Origin: Zoroaster sp. YZ-2022
Taxonomy: Eukaryota; Echinodermata; Asteroidea; Forcipulatida; Zoroasteridae
Direction of reading: 5' to 3'
DNA: 64,000 nucleotides
Assembly (NCBI GenBank): GCA_029582265.1
Contig: CM055822.1
Span: forward strand, 40,693,067 to 40,757,066
How positions within the stretch are numbered: the first letter of the stretch is position 1; each line of letters begins with the position of its first letter. Below, one piece after another: positions 22,537-35,297 of this stretch. A program made the translations under genes and the position numbers. The notes beneath the pieces were generated by a model. That model made no database searches. It saw nothing but the letters and a program-made list of their open reading frames with translations, and was not told where the DNA came from.

Positions 22537-25500
22537 ATGGCTACTACTAAACAATATTTATCAAAATGGACATTGTAACAATTACAAGATTTTGTGAAAG
22601 AACATAGACCACCCAGTAGATTTGGAGAAATACCAATACGTATGTTCCAAACAACAAGGGTAAAATTAATAAACACGTTTATCACGAATATGTGAAAATT
22701 ATTTAAACAACAAAAACCAAAACCATTATAAATTCAATTTAACCGAATTGAAATAGCGTATAAATGTTGAAAATATAAATATACCTAGAACACGGCTCGG
22801 GCAAAAAGCGCAGTTGATAAAAAAGACTACATCGATGCTATTAAAAGGTTTTTACGGGCAAGAAGCAGAGTTGAGATTTAACCCACCGATTGACGGTGGA
22901 AAATATTTGCGCGAACGAAGAATGACGGTTCCACCGAATCACAGCAAAGAAAAGATTTAAACATTTTTTCACGGGCGGTAGTGGTGTACTTGCCAAGTTA
23001 CGTGAAGACTTGAAGAAATTTAACGCGTGCAAGTTTATGATATATATACGCATTAAATTACTTAAAGAAAGACAGCACAATTGATGAAGCTGAACCAAAT
23101 TTTCATAACAATAAACAAATTGTATTATTAAATTTAAACAACATCGAAAATGTACTTGATAATGTTTTTCGCAAATTGCTGAAGCTTTAGAAAATATACG
23201 AGAGGGTAGCGGTGGGAAATAAGATCGTATCGTCGATATGAACATTAGAATTATGCAAGTATCAACCTCTAAAGGGTGGTAGTTATATAGAGCTATGCGA
23301 CTATATTAAAAATAAAACGGCATGCATCAACGTAAAAACAACGACGACAATTGTTTGCGATTGGGCGCTGCGCAGCGCTCTTTTTCAACTTGCGAAGATC
23401 CCCAAAGAACGAGTAAATATCCAACTTGAGTGATGGTTTAAATTTAACAATATCGAAACACCAACACCGATTAATCAGATTAAGTTGGTAGAAAAACAAA
23501 ACAATATAGCGATAAACGTTTTGGTTGCGAGTCAAAACATTATGGATTTACAAACTTAGCGAACAACCCACGAAACTAGATCGCATAAATTTACTATTGA
23601 TTCATAAAAGAAGCTAAATCTCACTACGTTTGGATTAAAAACATGAATAAATTACTTTTGATCAAACGAAACATAAAGAACGTAAACATTTTTGTTTGAG
23701 ATGTTTTGAGGTTTTCTGAAACATTTCTCGAAAATCACGTAGAAATGTGTGAGGAATAAACGACAGACCAACAAAAATCGTTTACCGGAAAAGCATAAAA
23801 CGATAAGGTTACATTTAAAAATTTTCATAAAAGATGAAAGTTCCGTTCGTAATATACGCCGATTTTGAAAGTATTATTAAAGAATTGTTGATGAAAACTC
23901 TACCAACACTAAGAAACTACAATAACACGTTGTTTGCAGTTATTCATACGTCGTCGTGCGATGCGACGGTGTGACTAGCTCTATACGTACGGGAAGAAGA
24001 TGCGGCTGGCTGTTTTAACTGAATTAGATTGAAAGAATCAAAACAAATTAACGAGATATTTAAAACCCTAACAATTTTATATGACAAAAGAAGATGTAGA
24101 AGATTACAACTCTACGAGCGAGTGTTGGATTATGTGAGGATTTTTGAATGTATTGACTCAGGAAACGAGAAGCGCGGCAAGTTTGCAAAATGCGATCATT
24201 GCCACATTACCGGAAAATATAGAGGCGCGGCGCACAACTGTTGCAATTTAAAACTAAGTTAAAAAACCAGACAAAACGTTTTATTCGGTTGTTTCATAAT
24301 TTACGAGGCTACGATTCTCATCTCATGTACGCAGCTGCGGGTAAAACGAAAGGAAATTTAACGTGTATCGCAAACAATATCGAAAAGTATATTTCTTTTA
24401 GTATTAATCAACTACGGTTTATAGACAGCGGTCAATTTTTATTGGCGTCGTTGGATAAACTCGTAAAATCAAACGATTCTTTCTCAATCACTAGCGAGTT
24501 CGAACCAGATTTAGACAAATTTACAATCTTATTAAAAGCAAGGGTATTTGTGGGTACATGGATAGTTTTGAAAATTCAAAAACTCCAACTTCCTCCGATT
24601 GAATCGTTTTACAGTAGGTTGAACTATCAACACGTACCAACGAACGCTTTGAACACGCAAAGAACGTTTACAACAAGTTTGGTTGTAAAACTGGGTGATT
24701 ACGATTTATACCGTGCGTACGGATACTTGCTTATTAGCGGACGTGTTGAAAACTTTCGCGTTACTTGTATACGAGAATACGGTTTGGATCCGGCTAATTA
24801 TTACACGAGTCCCGGTTTGAGGTTGGGACGCTTTATTAAAACATTCAAAACAAACTTTAGATTTGTTTACGGATATCGACATGCATTTATTTATGGAGGG
24901 CTGCAGAGGAGGAACATTGGCGAGTAAACGATACGCTAAAGCAAAGAATGTATATTTGGACGATTACGATAAAACGAAACCATCGAGTTACATTATGTAT
25001 TTAGACGCGAACAATTTATACGGCTACGCGATGAGTCAACCTTTACCGGTAATTTTAAATGGATGACTAATAAACAAATAGACAAACTCGAGAGCGAAGG
25101 ATTTAAAACAATAAAGGATGTATTTTAGAAGTTGATTTAGAATATCCTAATACATTACACGATTCTCACAACTCGTTTCCCTCGCGCCAGAGTCGTTAAA
25201 AGTGCAGAAAAGAATGGATGAGCGAGTATCAGCTCGAGGTTGCTAAACGACAAACCTGCACCAAACGTCATGAAATTAGTTCCAAATTTATACGATACGT
25301 GATTCATTATCGTAATTTACAATTGTATTTACAACTCGGCATGAAACTGACTAAATTCATAAAGTTTTAGAATTTGACGAATCCGTGTTGGATGAAATCG
25401 TACATTGATTTAAACGACTAAGAAAACTTTCGCAAAGTGATTTTGAAAAAGATTTATTTAAACTTATGAACAATTCAGTTTTTGGTAAAACAGGTAAAAT

Positions 25501-26235
25501 GTGCAATCGCATTAACGTAATTTGAAGCGATTAAACGACGAAAATCAGAAAATCAAATTCGCGCTCATTGCGAAACCAAATTTTCGATAACGAACTAGTA
25601 GCGATTCACATGCATAAAAAGCAACTCGTTCTCAACCGCCCAGTTTACGTAGGAATGAGCATACTGGATTTATCTAAGCATTTAATGTTGCGATTTTTTA
25701 TTACAATCATTTGAAACAAAACTACGGCGAGAGGTGTGAGTTAATCTATACGGATACAGATAGCTTGTTACTCGAGATTAAAACACAAGATGTGTATAAA
25801 AGATTTGTGTAAAACAAATCTCTATACGACTTTCAAATTATGAACAACAACACTTTTACATTCTGAAGCTAATAAAAGATTATCGGTAACATAGAGAAAG
25901 ACAAGTACGGGCGTGCCAATTTCTAGGATTGTGTGTTTAAGACCAAAATGTATTCGATACTTTTATCAGACGAAAAACAAATAAGAAAAGCTAAAGGAGT
26001 TAAAAAACTAAGTTTTAGAACAACAAATTAAACACGACCGATATAAACAAGTTTTATCTCTGAAAAATACGCTACATCACTATAAGGTTTATTAGGCACG
26101 AAAAACATAGATTATAACTACAACGCGAGTAAATAAAATATCGCTATCTCCTCTAGACACAAAAGAAACACATTTTGAAACGGAATAGATACTTGCGCTT
26201 ACGGTCATTACAACATCAACGTTTAACGCTATAAT
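22537..26235 (+). pseudogene. Polinton protein-primed DNA polymerase B (frameshifted)
   Basis: Family B polymerase that would replicate the element. Recognisable in order on the plus strand: an upstream zinc-like segment, then HCHITGKYRGAAHNCCN (24.2 kb), FHNLRGYDSH (exonuclease-region block), YTSPGLRLG, YLDANNLYGYAMSQPLP (polymerase motif A region, about 25.0 kb), KLMNNSVFGKT (motif B region, 25.46 kb) and YTDTDSL (motif C with the catalytic Asp pair, 25747-25767). The longest unbroken piece is 24241-24927. Multiple frame changes and stops separate the blocks. The start is uncertain: an ATG at 22537 lies just inside the terminal repeat. Confidence 0.9.
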
Positions 26236-26244
26236 CGTTTAACA

Positions 26245-27310
26245 ATAGGGGGATTTGTGTATCTCGAGGAATAATTTGTAATTCTTCTCTTACAAAAACT
26301 ACGAGCAGGACCTCCTTTCTAAATAATACAATATGGGTTGATTCGCAGCTTTAATCGTTTTTGAGATATTCTATAAATTGTTATACTCCATATAGGATCT
26401 GGCATGTTTTCTCGTATCTTTTTCAGCTTCACCTTGAGCGTATAATACCTAATTAAACTGTTGAAATTTGGGGATTCTTTTTCGTTCTTTTACCGCTTGC
26501 GCTTCTTAGCGCGGGTGAGGCAGGATTTTGCTCAACTGGAGAGCTAGAAATTTTAATCGCGTCTTTAGGTTTCAAATTTGGTCAATTGGTCGCGTCGTCT
26601 CGTTGTTTAACGCTTTTACAACCAGTGGCAATATTTTAACCCATTCTCCATTTCTCTTTTTCTGTCGCTGTTCTTTGGCTGTATTGATGAAGAAAATAAT
26701 ATTTCGCTCAAGGTTCTATTAAATCGCTCTACCACCCTGCGCTTCTACTGAACTTGCAGGTTCGCTTCTTTGAAGTTTTACATTATGTTTACTCATTTGT
26801 TACGTTAACGCTACTCGCTAAATTCTTTTCAGGATCAACTTGCACGATTTTTGAAGTAAGGATTAACGAGCTACGTTTATAATTTTTTTTCAAACGCGTT
26901 ACCGACTTGAACAGCGGTTTTGTCTGTTAACGGTTCCGCTTCTTTATACCTACTCGCTTCATCTACGACGGTCAACGCGTGCTTGTACGTCTTTTTAACA
27001 ACTGCGTCGTTGCGGAAGAAGAAACAATAAATCTGCTTGGTGAACTTCGTTCGGTTTTCAAACTTGCTGTTTGGTAAACTAGTTGGTCTTGGATATTATA
27101 TTTAGGATAGGGTAAATACATTTGCCACAGCGCCGCTTGCTTTTATCCACTGCCGAACTGTTTTTATTCACCTTTGTTTCTTTAGCGAATTTATTAATTG
27201 CATCTAGACGCTTTGCTGTAATATCCCGAGGACTATAATAAGTACGTTTTGTAACTTTCTCTCATCCATTTTTTAATGTTATAAATATATTTTATTCATA
27301 ATTCATAACA
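26245..27310 (-). pseudogene. Polinton retroviral-type integrase (frameshifted)
   Basis: Minus strand, 3'-end to 3'-end with the polymerase. The catalytic-core stretch TVVDEASRYKEAEPL, which carries the first Asp of the DDE triad, is unbroken near 26.95 kb. Downstream blocks in other frames include a second-Asp region and a C-terminal segment with GGPARSF. Role: insertion of the element's DNA into the host chromosome. Numerous frameshifts make it non-functional. Confidence 0.85.
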
Positions 27311-27560
27311 TTACTCCAGCAAAATTCGCTTGTTTGGCTAATAGCCACATTTTGGTGTCATCATCCACCCGCATGGCAACGACCGTAGTGAGTTTTAACC
27401 CAATCTTATATCTAATTTCCCTAAATCGGCCGGTTTCATTTAAATATATTTTCACCGAGCATGCTGGTATAAAAAACGACTACAAAAGTCATAACGGCGC
27501 TGTGATAAGCTGTATTTGCGATTCCTTTCGTGTCCATCGTTATTTATATTAGTTAAATAT
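27311..27560 (-). pseudogene. Small hydrophobic Polinton ORF
   Basis: Minus-strand frame starting near 27540 reads MDTKGIANTAYHSAVMTFVV and then a hydrophobic stretch, suggesting one membrane segment. Not assignable to a known family. Confidence 0.35.
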
Positions 27561-27636
27561 AATAATTTGTTGCTATTCCATTTCAAAAACGTTGAGTTCT
27601 CTCGTTGGCGTTTCGTTAGAGACGGGCTTTTCGTTT

Positions 27637-27951
27637 TTAAATGTTGGTTATGAGCTTAAAAAGTAGTAAGCGATACCCCCAATAGCTAAACCAATAGCGA
27701 TATAGTAGTAGTAGCTCGTTTCGTTGCCTTGTTTCTTTTTGAATAATAGATTGCGGATTGCTTAAAAATATGAGTTGTGTTGAACGAGTTTTAGTCGCGC
27801 CTTTTTTAATTCTTGTTTTTCTTTGTATTAAGTTCGGCGAGTTTTTTGCCGGCTGCGACTCTGTTTGGATTTTTCTTTTTTTTAGTCCGGTGTTTTTGTT
27901 ACCGTTGACGCGTTTCATTTCTACAACTTGCGTCTGTTCCGGTTGTGTCAT
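27637..27951 (-). CDS. Small basic Polinton protein, possible C-terminal membrane segment
   Basis: 104 codons, Lys/Arg/Gln-rich for the first two thirds (for example GLKKRKIQTESQPAKN). In an adjacent frame the end reads as a hydrophobic helix (IAIGLAIGGIAYYF), so a frameshift has probably replaced a membrane anchor. Function unknown. Confidence 0.4.
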   Translation of the reverse strand: MTQPEQTQVVEMKRVNGNKNTGLKKRKIQTESQPAKNSPNLIQRKTRIKKGATKTRSTQLIFLSNPQSIIQKETRQRNELLLLYRYWFSYWGYRLLLFKLITNI

Positions 27952-28019
27952 TCGCTTCCCATCTCTTATTATCTATACAAGATTTTTTCTTTCTTTTTAA
28001 ATGTTTTACCGTAATTAGA

Positions 28020-28513
28020 GTTGCACCGTGGGGAGCGGCGCGCAACCTTGCTTCATACCGTACTTGTAGTATATTTCACACGCTACGGTAGAAAGCATGC
28101 TCGAAATGAATGGATCTTTTTCTAAATCTGTAATGGTTACCTTTCATTATCAATTTCAAAACTATAACCGTATATAAATCAACGCGATTTAAACCGTGTC
28201 TCTAATAATTTAACGTATAACGGTAGAATAGCACTACCTAAACTTTCCGCGTTATATCGACGACCTTAATTTGGTTTCGTATTGCGTGTGTAATGCATCA
28301 CGCTCTTCCGTGAATAATGACTCAATATCGTTAACTGCTATACTCTTGCAACGAGCATTTTTTAGAATCTCTCCTGCTACAAACCGATAAAAAGGCGTTT
28401 ATCTCTCGTAACTTTTGTTTTAACATCTGCGTGTCATCGCTTATATTAACATCTGCAGACGTGAGGGTGTAACATGGGTGGATTTTCGGATAATATTTTA
28501 ACGCTTCTTCCAT
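28020..28513 (-). pseudogene. Unassigned Polinton ORF
   Basis: Starts with an ATG at 28513 and stays open for 60 codons (MEEALKYYPKIHPCYTL...), then continues in other frames toward 28020. No domain recognised. It lies between the small basic gene and the minisatellite, all on the minus strand, so probably part of the same late-gene block as the ATPase and capsid. Confidence 0.4.
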
Positions 28514-28557
28514 TTATTATATAGTGTTTATAGAAAATTAGTAAAATTAACAAAGTA

Positions 28558-28808
28558 ATTGCTCGACCCTATGAGCAATTGCTCATACGACCTGCGGTAA
28601 CCTATGGGTGGTGCTCTACGACCTATGGTGTAATTGCTCAACAAGCTATGGGTAACCTATGAGCAATTGCCCACGACCTATGGGTAATTGCTCACAAATC
28701 CCTATGACAATTGCTCACGACCCTACTATGGGGGGGGTCGCTCAGCAACCTATGGGTAATTGCTAAACGCGACCTATGGGTAATTGCTCAACAACCTATG
28801 AGTAACCC
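28558..28808. repeat. Minisatellite inside the Polinton (CCTATGGGTAATTGCTCA units)
   Basis: About 11 irregular units of about 22 bp built around CCTATGGGTAATTGCTCA; some units contain the palindrome GAGCAATTGCTC. It sits between two minus-strand genes, at the 3' end of the packaging ATPase. Confidence 0.9.
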
Positions 28809-28829
28809 AGTCACGTATTTCATAATCAG

Positions 28830-29527
28830 TAGGTTGATCCGTTTTAAGAATTAATTTACGGTGTTTAACTTGTTTTAATTTTTCATGAATTTCCATTCTC
28901 AACTCTTTCGTCGGTACGACATCATTTTTCTCTCTCAAACCGATTCTCGTACCGAATCTCTATCTTTATAATAAAACAAACACACCCATTTGAGTTGCTC
29001 TCTAAAATCTTTTAATACGCTATTATATTTTGCGCGAGGAGAATCCAACAGCTGTGTTTAACTTGTGTCTTCACATAAAGCTAATTGAGTAATCATACAT
29101 TTATTGTTTTCCTTTGTATTTTTATAATGTAACTGTTTGTTTGCGCTACAATCATCGATAATAAACAACGTCTCACTATCCTTTTGAGTATATTACTATA
29201 TATTTCTATCGCTTTTGTTTAACATGTAATCTTTTAAATCATCAACGAGTACTCGGCTCATCGTTCCAAATCCATTTTCTATTTTGATAAGTTTCGTTGT
29301 CACCGATAGTAGGACATAATATAACGATCGCTTTCAAAATGATTTAAATATTCTTTTTGTAACGGGTCTAAAACAAATTCAGTTTTTCCGCATCCCGTTT
29401 TGGCCACAAATTAACGCGGCGTGTGGATATTCCGTGTACATTTTCATTTTCTTTTACAATAGTCTCTAATTTTAATAATCGACGGATCTGAAACGCCCGT
29501 TTCTTATATGTTGAGTTGCGCGTCCAT
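28830..29527 (-). pseudogene. Polinton packaging ATPase, FtsK/HerA type (frameshifted)
   Basis: The Walker A region reads AKTGCGKTEFVLD (29381-29404 for the loop core) and the Walker B region TLFIIDDCSAN (about 29139-29174). This pair, and the order ATPase then capsid, match the DNA-packaging ATPases of Polintons, adintoviruses and related double-jelly-roll viruses. Start ATG is at 29527, overlapping the end of the capsid gene. Several frameshifts interrupt it. Confidence 0.85.
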
Positions 29528-30786
29528 GATAATAAAGTATACATATTTAGTTCACCCGCACTTTCCGCTTCACTCTTTCAATTTGAATAGTAATTCCTTC
29601 CAGATAACTTTTGTACTCGTCTTCCGCTTCCGTGTAATTTATTGTCGGTGTTAGTTCTTAAATCTAAAAAATAAACCGTATCGATTTAAATAATAGGTCG
29701 ATTGTTTCATTACTCAAATTTAGAGCTTGTACGACTTAGTAAGTAGCGTATTTGTTGTTTCTGAATCACCGAAATATTTTTGAAATTTCTCCCCAATGTT
29801 GATACCTTCTCATTCCATGCGCGTAGAGTTGATTGGGAACGCAGCCTTCGATGGTAATCGAAACTTTATCGATTTTTCAGATTATAAAACTTGTTGCATT
29901 CTTTTACAGCGGGTTCTACGAATAAAAACAATATTCCTTTCATACTTTTTTGCTGGGGTAGTGGGGAATTTATATTCCACGTCGTATCGCGTTTGTTTAA
30001 CGGGAGTCACGCTCTGTCTCAGTACGCGATCCGAATAATATACTCAACCGGTTGCTGTATTGATTTTTAATCGTTCGAGCGAGTTCCTTGGGCATATGAA
30101 CGACTTCGTATTCTAAAGAGATACCGCTTATGATATATTTCAACATGGTATCATCCGGTCGCTTTTAATCACTTTACTAAATGTATTAAACACGAGTTCG
30201 TAGATCCAATCGTGATCTCCCATGCCCGATTGATAGTAGGGGTTGATGATCGGTCAACAATTCAAAATCCGGCGGAATGTAATATCTATTTTTATACGTA
30301 TCCGCGATATTTTATCTTTTCCTCCGTTACCACTTTCATCTTTATCGCCGGCGCCCATTCTTAATTTTAGTTATGTTAAAACTTTTGATTCCTTGATACG
30401 CTAAATTTTCGCGTTGATCTTTGGTCAACCATTCATCTTTAAAACAATTAAACACGTCCGCATCGTCCAAAGAGAAAATATTTTCTATTTCCTTCCATTT
30501 TAATAATTATATGTTTTACGGTACATCTACCGATATTGTTTGTACCAACATTCTGTTACATCATCATCGCTGAACGGGTTATATATTAGAAGCTAAATCG
30601 CGATGTATTCGGAACGATAACGTCTTTACTCCTAGGGTGAAAGCGAACCGTCAACAATTGATTTTCATTAATGGTACTCCGGATTGTTTAATGACGACTT
30701 TTTGACGCAATCCTATTTTTACGCCTCTCAGTTTCTCTTATTCTCCTGTATGGATCCAACACATCTCCGTACGTATTACTAGTCAT
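29520..30786 (-). pseudogene. Polinton major capsid protein, double jelly-roll type (frameshifted)
   Basis: Start ATG at 30786, with an unbroken N-terminus (MTSNTYGDVLDPYRR...). Later blocks in several frames, such as TTWNINSPLPQQ and KLHGSGRRVQK, and the size of about 420 codons fit the hexon-like major capsid protein of adintovirus-type Polintons. Presence of capsid and packaging ATPase supports a virus-like life cycle for the ancestor. At least ten frame breaks. It is divergent with the next gene, with a 50-bp AT-rich gap that must hold both promoters. Confidence 0.75.
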
Positions 30787-30837
30787 ATTCTATAGTAACA
30801 AATATAATAATTTTTTAATAAAAAAACTAATTATAAA
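30787..30837. promoter_or_regulatory. Divergent intergenic region (capsid / plus-strand late gene)
   Basis: About 50 bp of almost pure A/T between two start codons facing away from each other (minus 30786, plus 30838). By position it should contain both promoters; no defined element is claimed. Confidence 0.4.
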
Positions 30838-31260
30838 ATGGCGAGTGTAGCGATGATGATTGGAGGTGCGGTCGTTAACGCGATAGCTTTACCGGATCGA
30901 ATTTTTGTTCGTAATTTACGTGGTAACGACGCTTAACAAGAACGTAAACGATTTGATTTAGTGATAGAACAACTTTCGAGAGCACGAAGACGAATTTAGT
31001 AAAACACGTTTAAAATATCTAGATTATTTAAATGAAAAAATACAAAAAGCAAATCTGGCGCCAGTAAGAACGTTTATCAATATTGATGATGCGATGAATG
31101 AATATTTTATCATAACTAACCAACTTGAACTAAATTTACCCAGAGATTTCATAACGAACCTCAATTAGAAGATTTTTACATTGCTAGCGAAGATCAAAAA
31201 CGCGAGAATTGTATTTATTGCTTGATAGGGATGAGTATAGTAGGCAGCATGAGGTTATAG
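30838..31260 (+). pseudogene. Conserved-type Polinton ORF with hydrophobic N-terminus
   Basis: Starts MASVAMMIGGAVVNAIALPD, a Gly/Ala-rich possible membrane segment, followed by a charged region with QERKRFDLVIEQLSRAR. A stop at codon 31 and later shifts break it. I recall similar small proteins in cnidarian-type Polintons but cannot name a function. Confidence 0.5.
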
Positions 31261-31292
31261 ATTGTTAAAACAAGATACAAAGTAAGTATAAA

Positions 31293-32690
31293 ATGGCAGA
31301 AGGAGGTTTATGATCTTTTACCGATGGATCCAGCGTATAATCAACCCGAAGAGGAAGAAAATGGTGGATATGAATGATGAAATGGCCGATGCTGCTTGGG
31401 CGATCAACAAACAACAGATATTGATGAAGAATACCGAGAGTATGACTTTGACGATGTTGATAGAGGTTTAGAAAGTCAAAAAAGGGTAAATGAAGAAATA
31501 GCAAAAAGAAAAGAGCAGTCGATGATTTTTATGAAAGTATAGGTATAAAAACAAGCATAAAAGATTATCCTGATTTTGAAGAAAAATCAGATATAAAAGG
31601 AAAAAGCGTGCTCTATTTTTAAAAAGGTGAAAGAGAATACGTTTAACTAAAACAAGAGGTTGGATTTTTATTCATTGAGTTCACTCAAGCCCCATGGTTT
31701 AACTAAAAAAGATGATTTATTACCATATAGCGAGAAATTGAGCAAGGTATACAAAATATTATAGATAAATCAAACGAACCAGTAGTCTAAGCAAACAGGT
31801 AGTGGTGAAAGGCTACCTTCTATACCGATACAACAGGCGGAAAATCAATCAAAAGTACAAAAAAGCTGTCGAAGTAATTGGTTATGACGATGCAAAAACA
31901 AATGTTGAAACTCAATCACAATTACAGATTCGAGAAGTGCTGGCGCTCGACAAAATCATGACTACAAATCAGGAGAACAATTAAATCTTTTAACTAAACT
32001 TGAAGTAGTTAATCAAAAAAAGCGATGATAATAAAATTAATTATCGATGCAGAAAAAAGAGGAGTATGTTGTTGATGAAAATATCTGTTAAATTTAAAAA
32101 CTAAACGATGAAAAAAGAAGTTTTTGATTGAACAGATAGATGCGCATGATTATGTTCTTCATGTAGCCAATCAATAGAAATAAAAAACGTTTCAAAAAAT
32201 GCTAACAAAGAGACGTTACGGTGGAGATAAAATTAGAGCTTTATTTGAAGAGACAAGGCGTAACGATAGTCAGTATATTTACGGCTGTTAGTATGACCAT
32301 CGCTTTTTATCATTGAAGCGATCCGGTAATGCCTGCAGTAAAGTTTTACCTGCTCTACAAAACCTGCTCTACCAAAACCAACACCCGCACCCAAACCTGC
32401 TCTACCGAAATAACACCACCGCGAACCCACTCCGCCAACTCCAAAACCGCAGGTGGTAGCGGCGTAAAGAGTGGATAGAAAAAACAATAACAAATCTAGC
32501 CAGATGTATTATCTAAACTAGTTGCAAAAGCTTTAACCCGCTTTACCGGCTATTATAGGATCGATAGTAAAGTTGGCTATTTAAAACGGCGTCTAACGTT
32601 GTTGCGTTGGCAGCTGAACATTTATGGCTGGCGCTAAGTGGAGTTGGGTATTAGTTTTTAGCCTATACGCAGAAAATGTTAAAAATAACA
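31293..32690 (+). pseudogene. Polinton acidic, proline-rich, membrane-associated protein
   Basis: Starts MAEGGL and runs through an acidic part, then a charged coiled-coil-like section (GYDDAKTNVETQSQLQIREV at 31885), a hydrophobic block near 32280-32310, a Pro/Lys run KPALPKPTPAPKPALPK (about 32360-32410) and further hydrophobic frames to about 32690. Many frame changes. Function unknown; possibly a virion or membrane protein. Confidence 0.45.
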
Positions 32691-32849
32691 ATTCGTAAAT
32701 CATAACACCTACACCGGTTAAAATCGCATAAAACCAAGTATTAAAGAATTGTTTTCTTCTTGATGACTAGCATCGCTAAAAACAACATCTTCTTTTATCG
32801 TAGTTTCTAACGCGTGTGTGGGTGTGAAAGGATATTCTAATTCTTGTAC

Positions 32850-33889
32850 GTGTTTAGCAGTTTGTGGTGATTTGTAGTTGTTCTTGCGCTAAAATAGGAA
32901 GAGGAACGGGTTCTGAATTTAGATCTAAATTTGAACCTAGAGATAAATCACTTACGTCTACGATTAATAAATTGTTGTTGTATCCCACGTACGTGCTTAT
33001 TCTAAATAAATTCATATCACGAGGCATCATGTAGAGATTTTCTCCAAGACAAAAGTTGAAATTGAGGGAACGAGGCGCGTTGTAAAACATCTTGATGTCG
33101 TTGGAATACTAGTTGTAAATCTACCGGAGAGATCAATCTCTCGCTTCCAGTTATGTTTATAAAATTCGCGTTGCGCGTCTAAAGCGGTACCGGATGCTAA
33201 AAATCACTTTTAACTCGCGCTTGTGACTCCTAAAATCGCGTAAACGTAGGTTCTTATAGGGTCGTTTATTCGTTCCGTACCGATATCCGTAAAACCTCTA
33301 GTTGGAGTCGATTATAAATTTTGCCCAAACGAGCTCCGTAGATGGAGATTGTTTTAGCCATAACCTATCGTATAGGTGAAGTTGATCTCAAAACTCATTC
33401 GAGTTACGGTTTTGTAATAATCGTAATCACTCACCTCCCGGTAGAAACGACGTTTAAACTTCTTTTATCATGGTCGTTTCCGGGTACCGCTTTAGCAACC
33501 GTTATCGTAATAATAAGCCGTTCCCAACCCGTTTGAATTTAAATCGACTCGTTGTTTCAATTGGAGACTTGTAGAAAGGGTGAAAGTCTTTACATATTTT
33601 TGTTATACCCTTACGTCCATGTTGTTGCTAAACGCGCGTCAAAGAATTTTGAAAAGGATGTAGGGCAGCTCATTTTCTTTTACGAGCAATCGTCTAATTT
33701 GATAATAGACGTGAAATCTAAAAAAAAACTACGAATCATCATGTTCGAATGATTTAAATGTTGATAACTCACGCCGCATCGTTGTGGCTGCAGTACGTCA
33801 TAAAATTTATTTGATTTTGATAAAGAAATTTTGATGATTTATGATTCCAATCATCAACAACGTCGTCGCTATCGACGAGGAGGTAACAT
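32850..33889 (-). pseudogene. Unassigned Polinton ORF, possible minor virion protein
   Basis: The best piece is 32854-33090, reading MFYNAPRSLNFNFCLGENL, then a Pro-rich end. Frames on the minus strand are traceable up to about 33889 (for example RINDP/TYVYAI-like and FLDFTSIIKLDD blocks). Its length and position among late genes suggest a structural protein, but no family is recognised; an adenain-type protease was looked for and not found. Confidence 0.4.
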
Positions 33890-34767
33890 GGTTGCTAAAA
33901 ACATTATCGAAATGAACGTTAAAAAACTCGTTTCTTGTTTATGTAAATGTTTATAACGTTAAATCGCTATCATCAAAAAATCGAGAGGTTCCGTTTAAAA
34001 TCTCCAGATTGCTTGTATGAATGCAATAAATTACTCTTGAATGCTAATGAAACGTCATTTATTATAACTTTTAATAATAAAATGATGATGTTTCATACCA
34101 TTAAGTGAAATTGAAAAAGAAAATTGGGTCCAGTTCAATTAAACGACTATGTAAATATCATGATAATTAATTTATACATGTTATTAAAAAGCGTAAACCT
34201 TTAGGTAAGGATATTACAACGTACGTAAAAAGAAATAATAGTTTATCGTACGCAGGGTGGGGTAGATGATGTTATATAAAAATTTGTTGAACCGGGTCTT
34301 TACAAAGTTAACGAAGGTATGGACGCTATATCCAAAAATGAGTCTTGGATAACATTTACGATTAATTATATGGCGGATGCTTACACGCTAAAAGTTAAAC
34401 GATGATACGAAATCTATTAAATTTACGGCTGGGTTGGTTAATTTACTAGGCTTCACAGCTAATTTCTAACTGCAGGGAGAATATAGTAAAAGGATTAATA
34501 CTACAACCTTTTAAAATTTTATACATTCATTGAAACCAAATTTACCGACCGATAATTATTACAACGGCAAACCTTCTACCATCGTAAACGTTTTACCTTT
34601 GCAAGATAAATCATTCGGAGAAAGTATGTACATGGAATTTAAAATCCATTGCTTAAAGTAAAGGTGGTACTGTTAACGAATTAAGTTTTCAAATTAAAGA
34701 TTCAAAGGTAGAGATATTGCATAATCACGGTTTTTCAATTATTTTAAATATGAAATACTATAAATAA
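33888..34767 (+). pseudogene. Unassigned Polinton ORF, possible minor capsid or spike protein
   Basis: Plus-strand frames end at TAA 34765-34767. Readable blocks include GLYKVNEGMDAISKNESW, FTAGLVNLLGF and LQDKSFGES. The beta-rich look and location next to other late genes suggest a capsid-associated protein. The start is unclear; an ATG at 33888 overlaps the start of the divergent gene. Confidence 0.4.
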
Positions 34768-34768
34768 T

Positions 34769-35290
34769 ATGGCAGTATTTACGGACCCTGGTCGTTTGAG
34801 CGTCGTTGTCGCCTACCGGTGGCGGCACGAGCGGATAAATTTTACGAACATCATCTGGCAGAATTTACGAACATCACAGTTATTTAAATAGAGATGAAAT
34901 TTTACACGAACTATTCTCATCCGAAAAATAACGTTGTGACTGCCGGATGGCACGATGTTTTTAAACAACGCTTTTTCATGTTTAACGTTTCGCCCACGTA
35001 CTGCAGTATTTTTACCAATTTATAAAGGCTGACAGTTTTGCTACGCATTCAATAACGAGTAATTATGCGCCAAACATTTATTACATTCCCTTCTCCAGAA
35101 CGAAATGAAAATTTCATTTATCGATAATGAAACGCAGCATCTCAGAAATTTTGCAAATATGTTTTAAAATAGAGAGATATTCAAAAACGTTTTTAATAAA
35201 GCCGACCTTTTTCGGTGCGTTGAATTCTAAAATCTGTTTTAATATAAAAATTAAAAACTTTACCGTTAAATTAAAATGATTATACTATAA
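34769..35290 (+). pseudogene. Unassigned Polinton ORF beginning MAVFTDPGRL
   Basis: Starts 1 bp after the preceding stop. The frame breaks within 30 codons; later open blocks are short. The N-terminus resembles that of the next gene, suggesting paralogues or an exchanged module. Confidence 0.35.
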
Positions 35291-35297
35291 TAAATAT

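Noticed and set aside
28558..28808. CRISPR-like array
   Set aside because: Irregular 22-bp units without distinct spacers, in a eukaryotic mobile element.
32850..33889. Adenain-type protease of the Polinton
   Set aside because: No readable His..Glu..Cys arrangement; the region is kept as unassigned.
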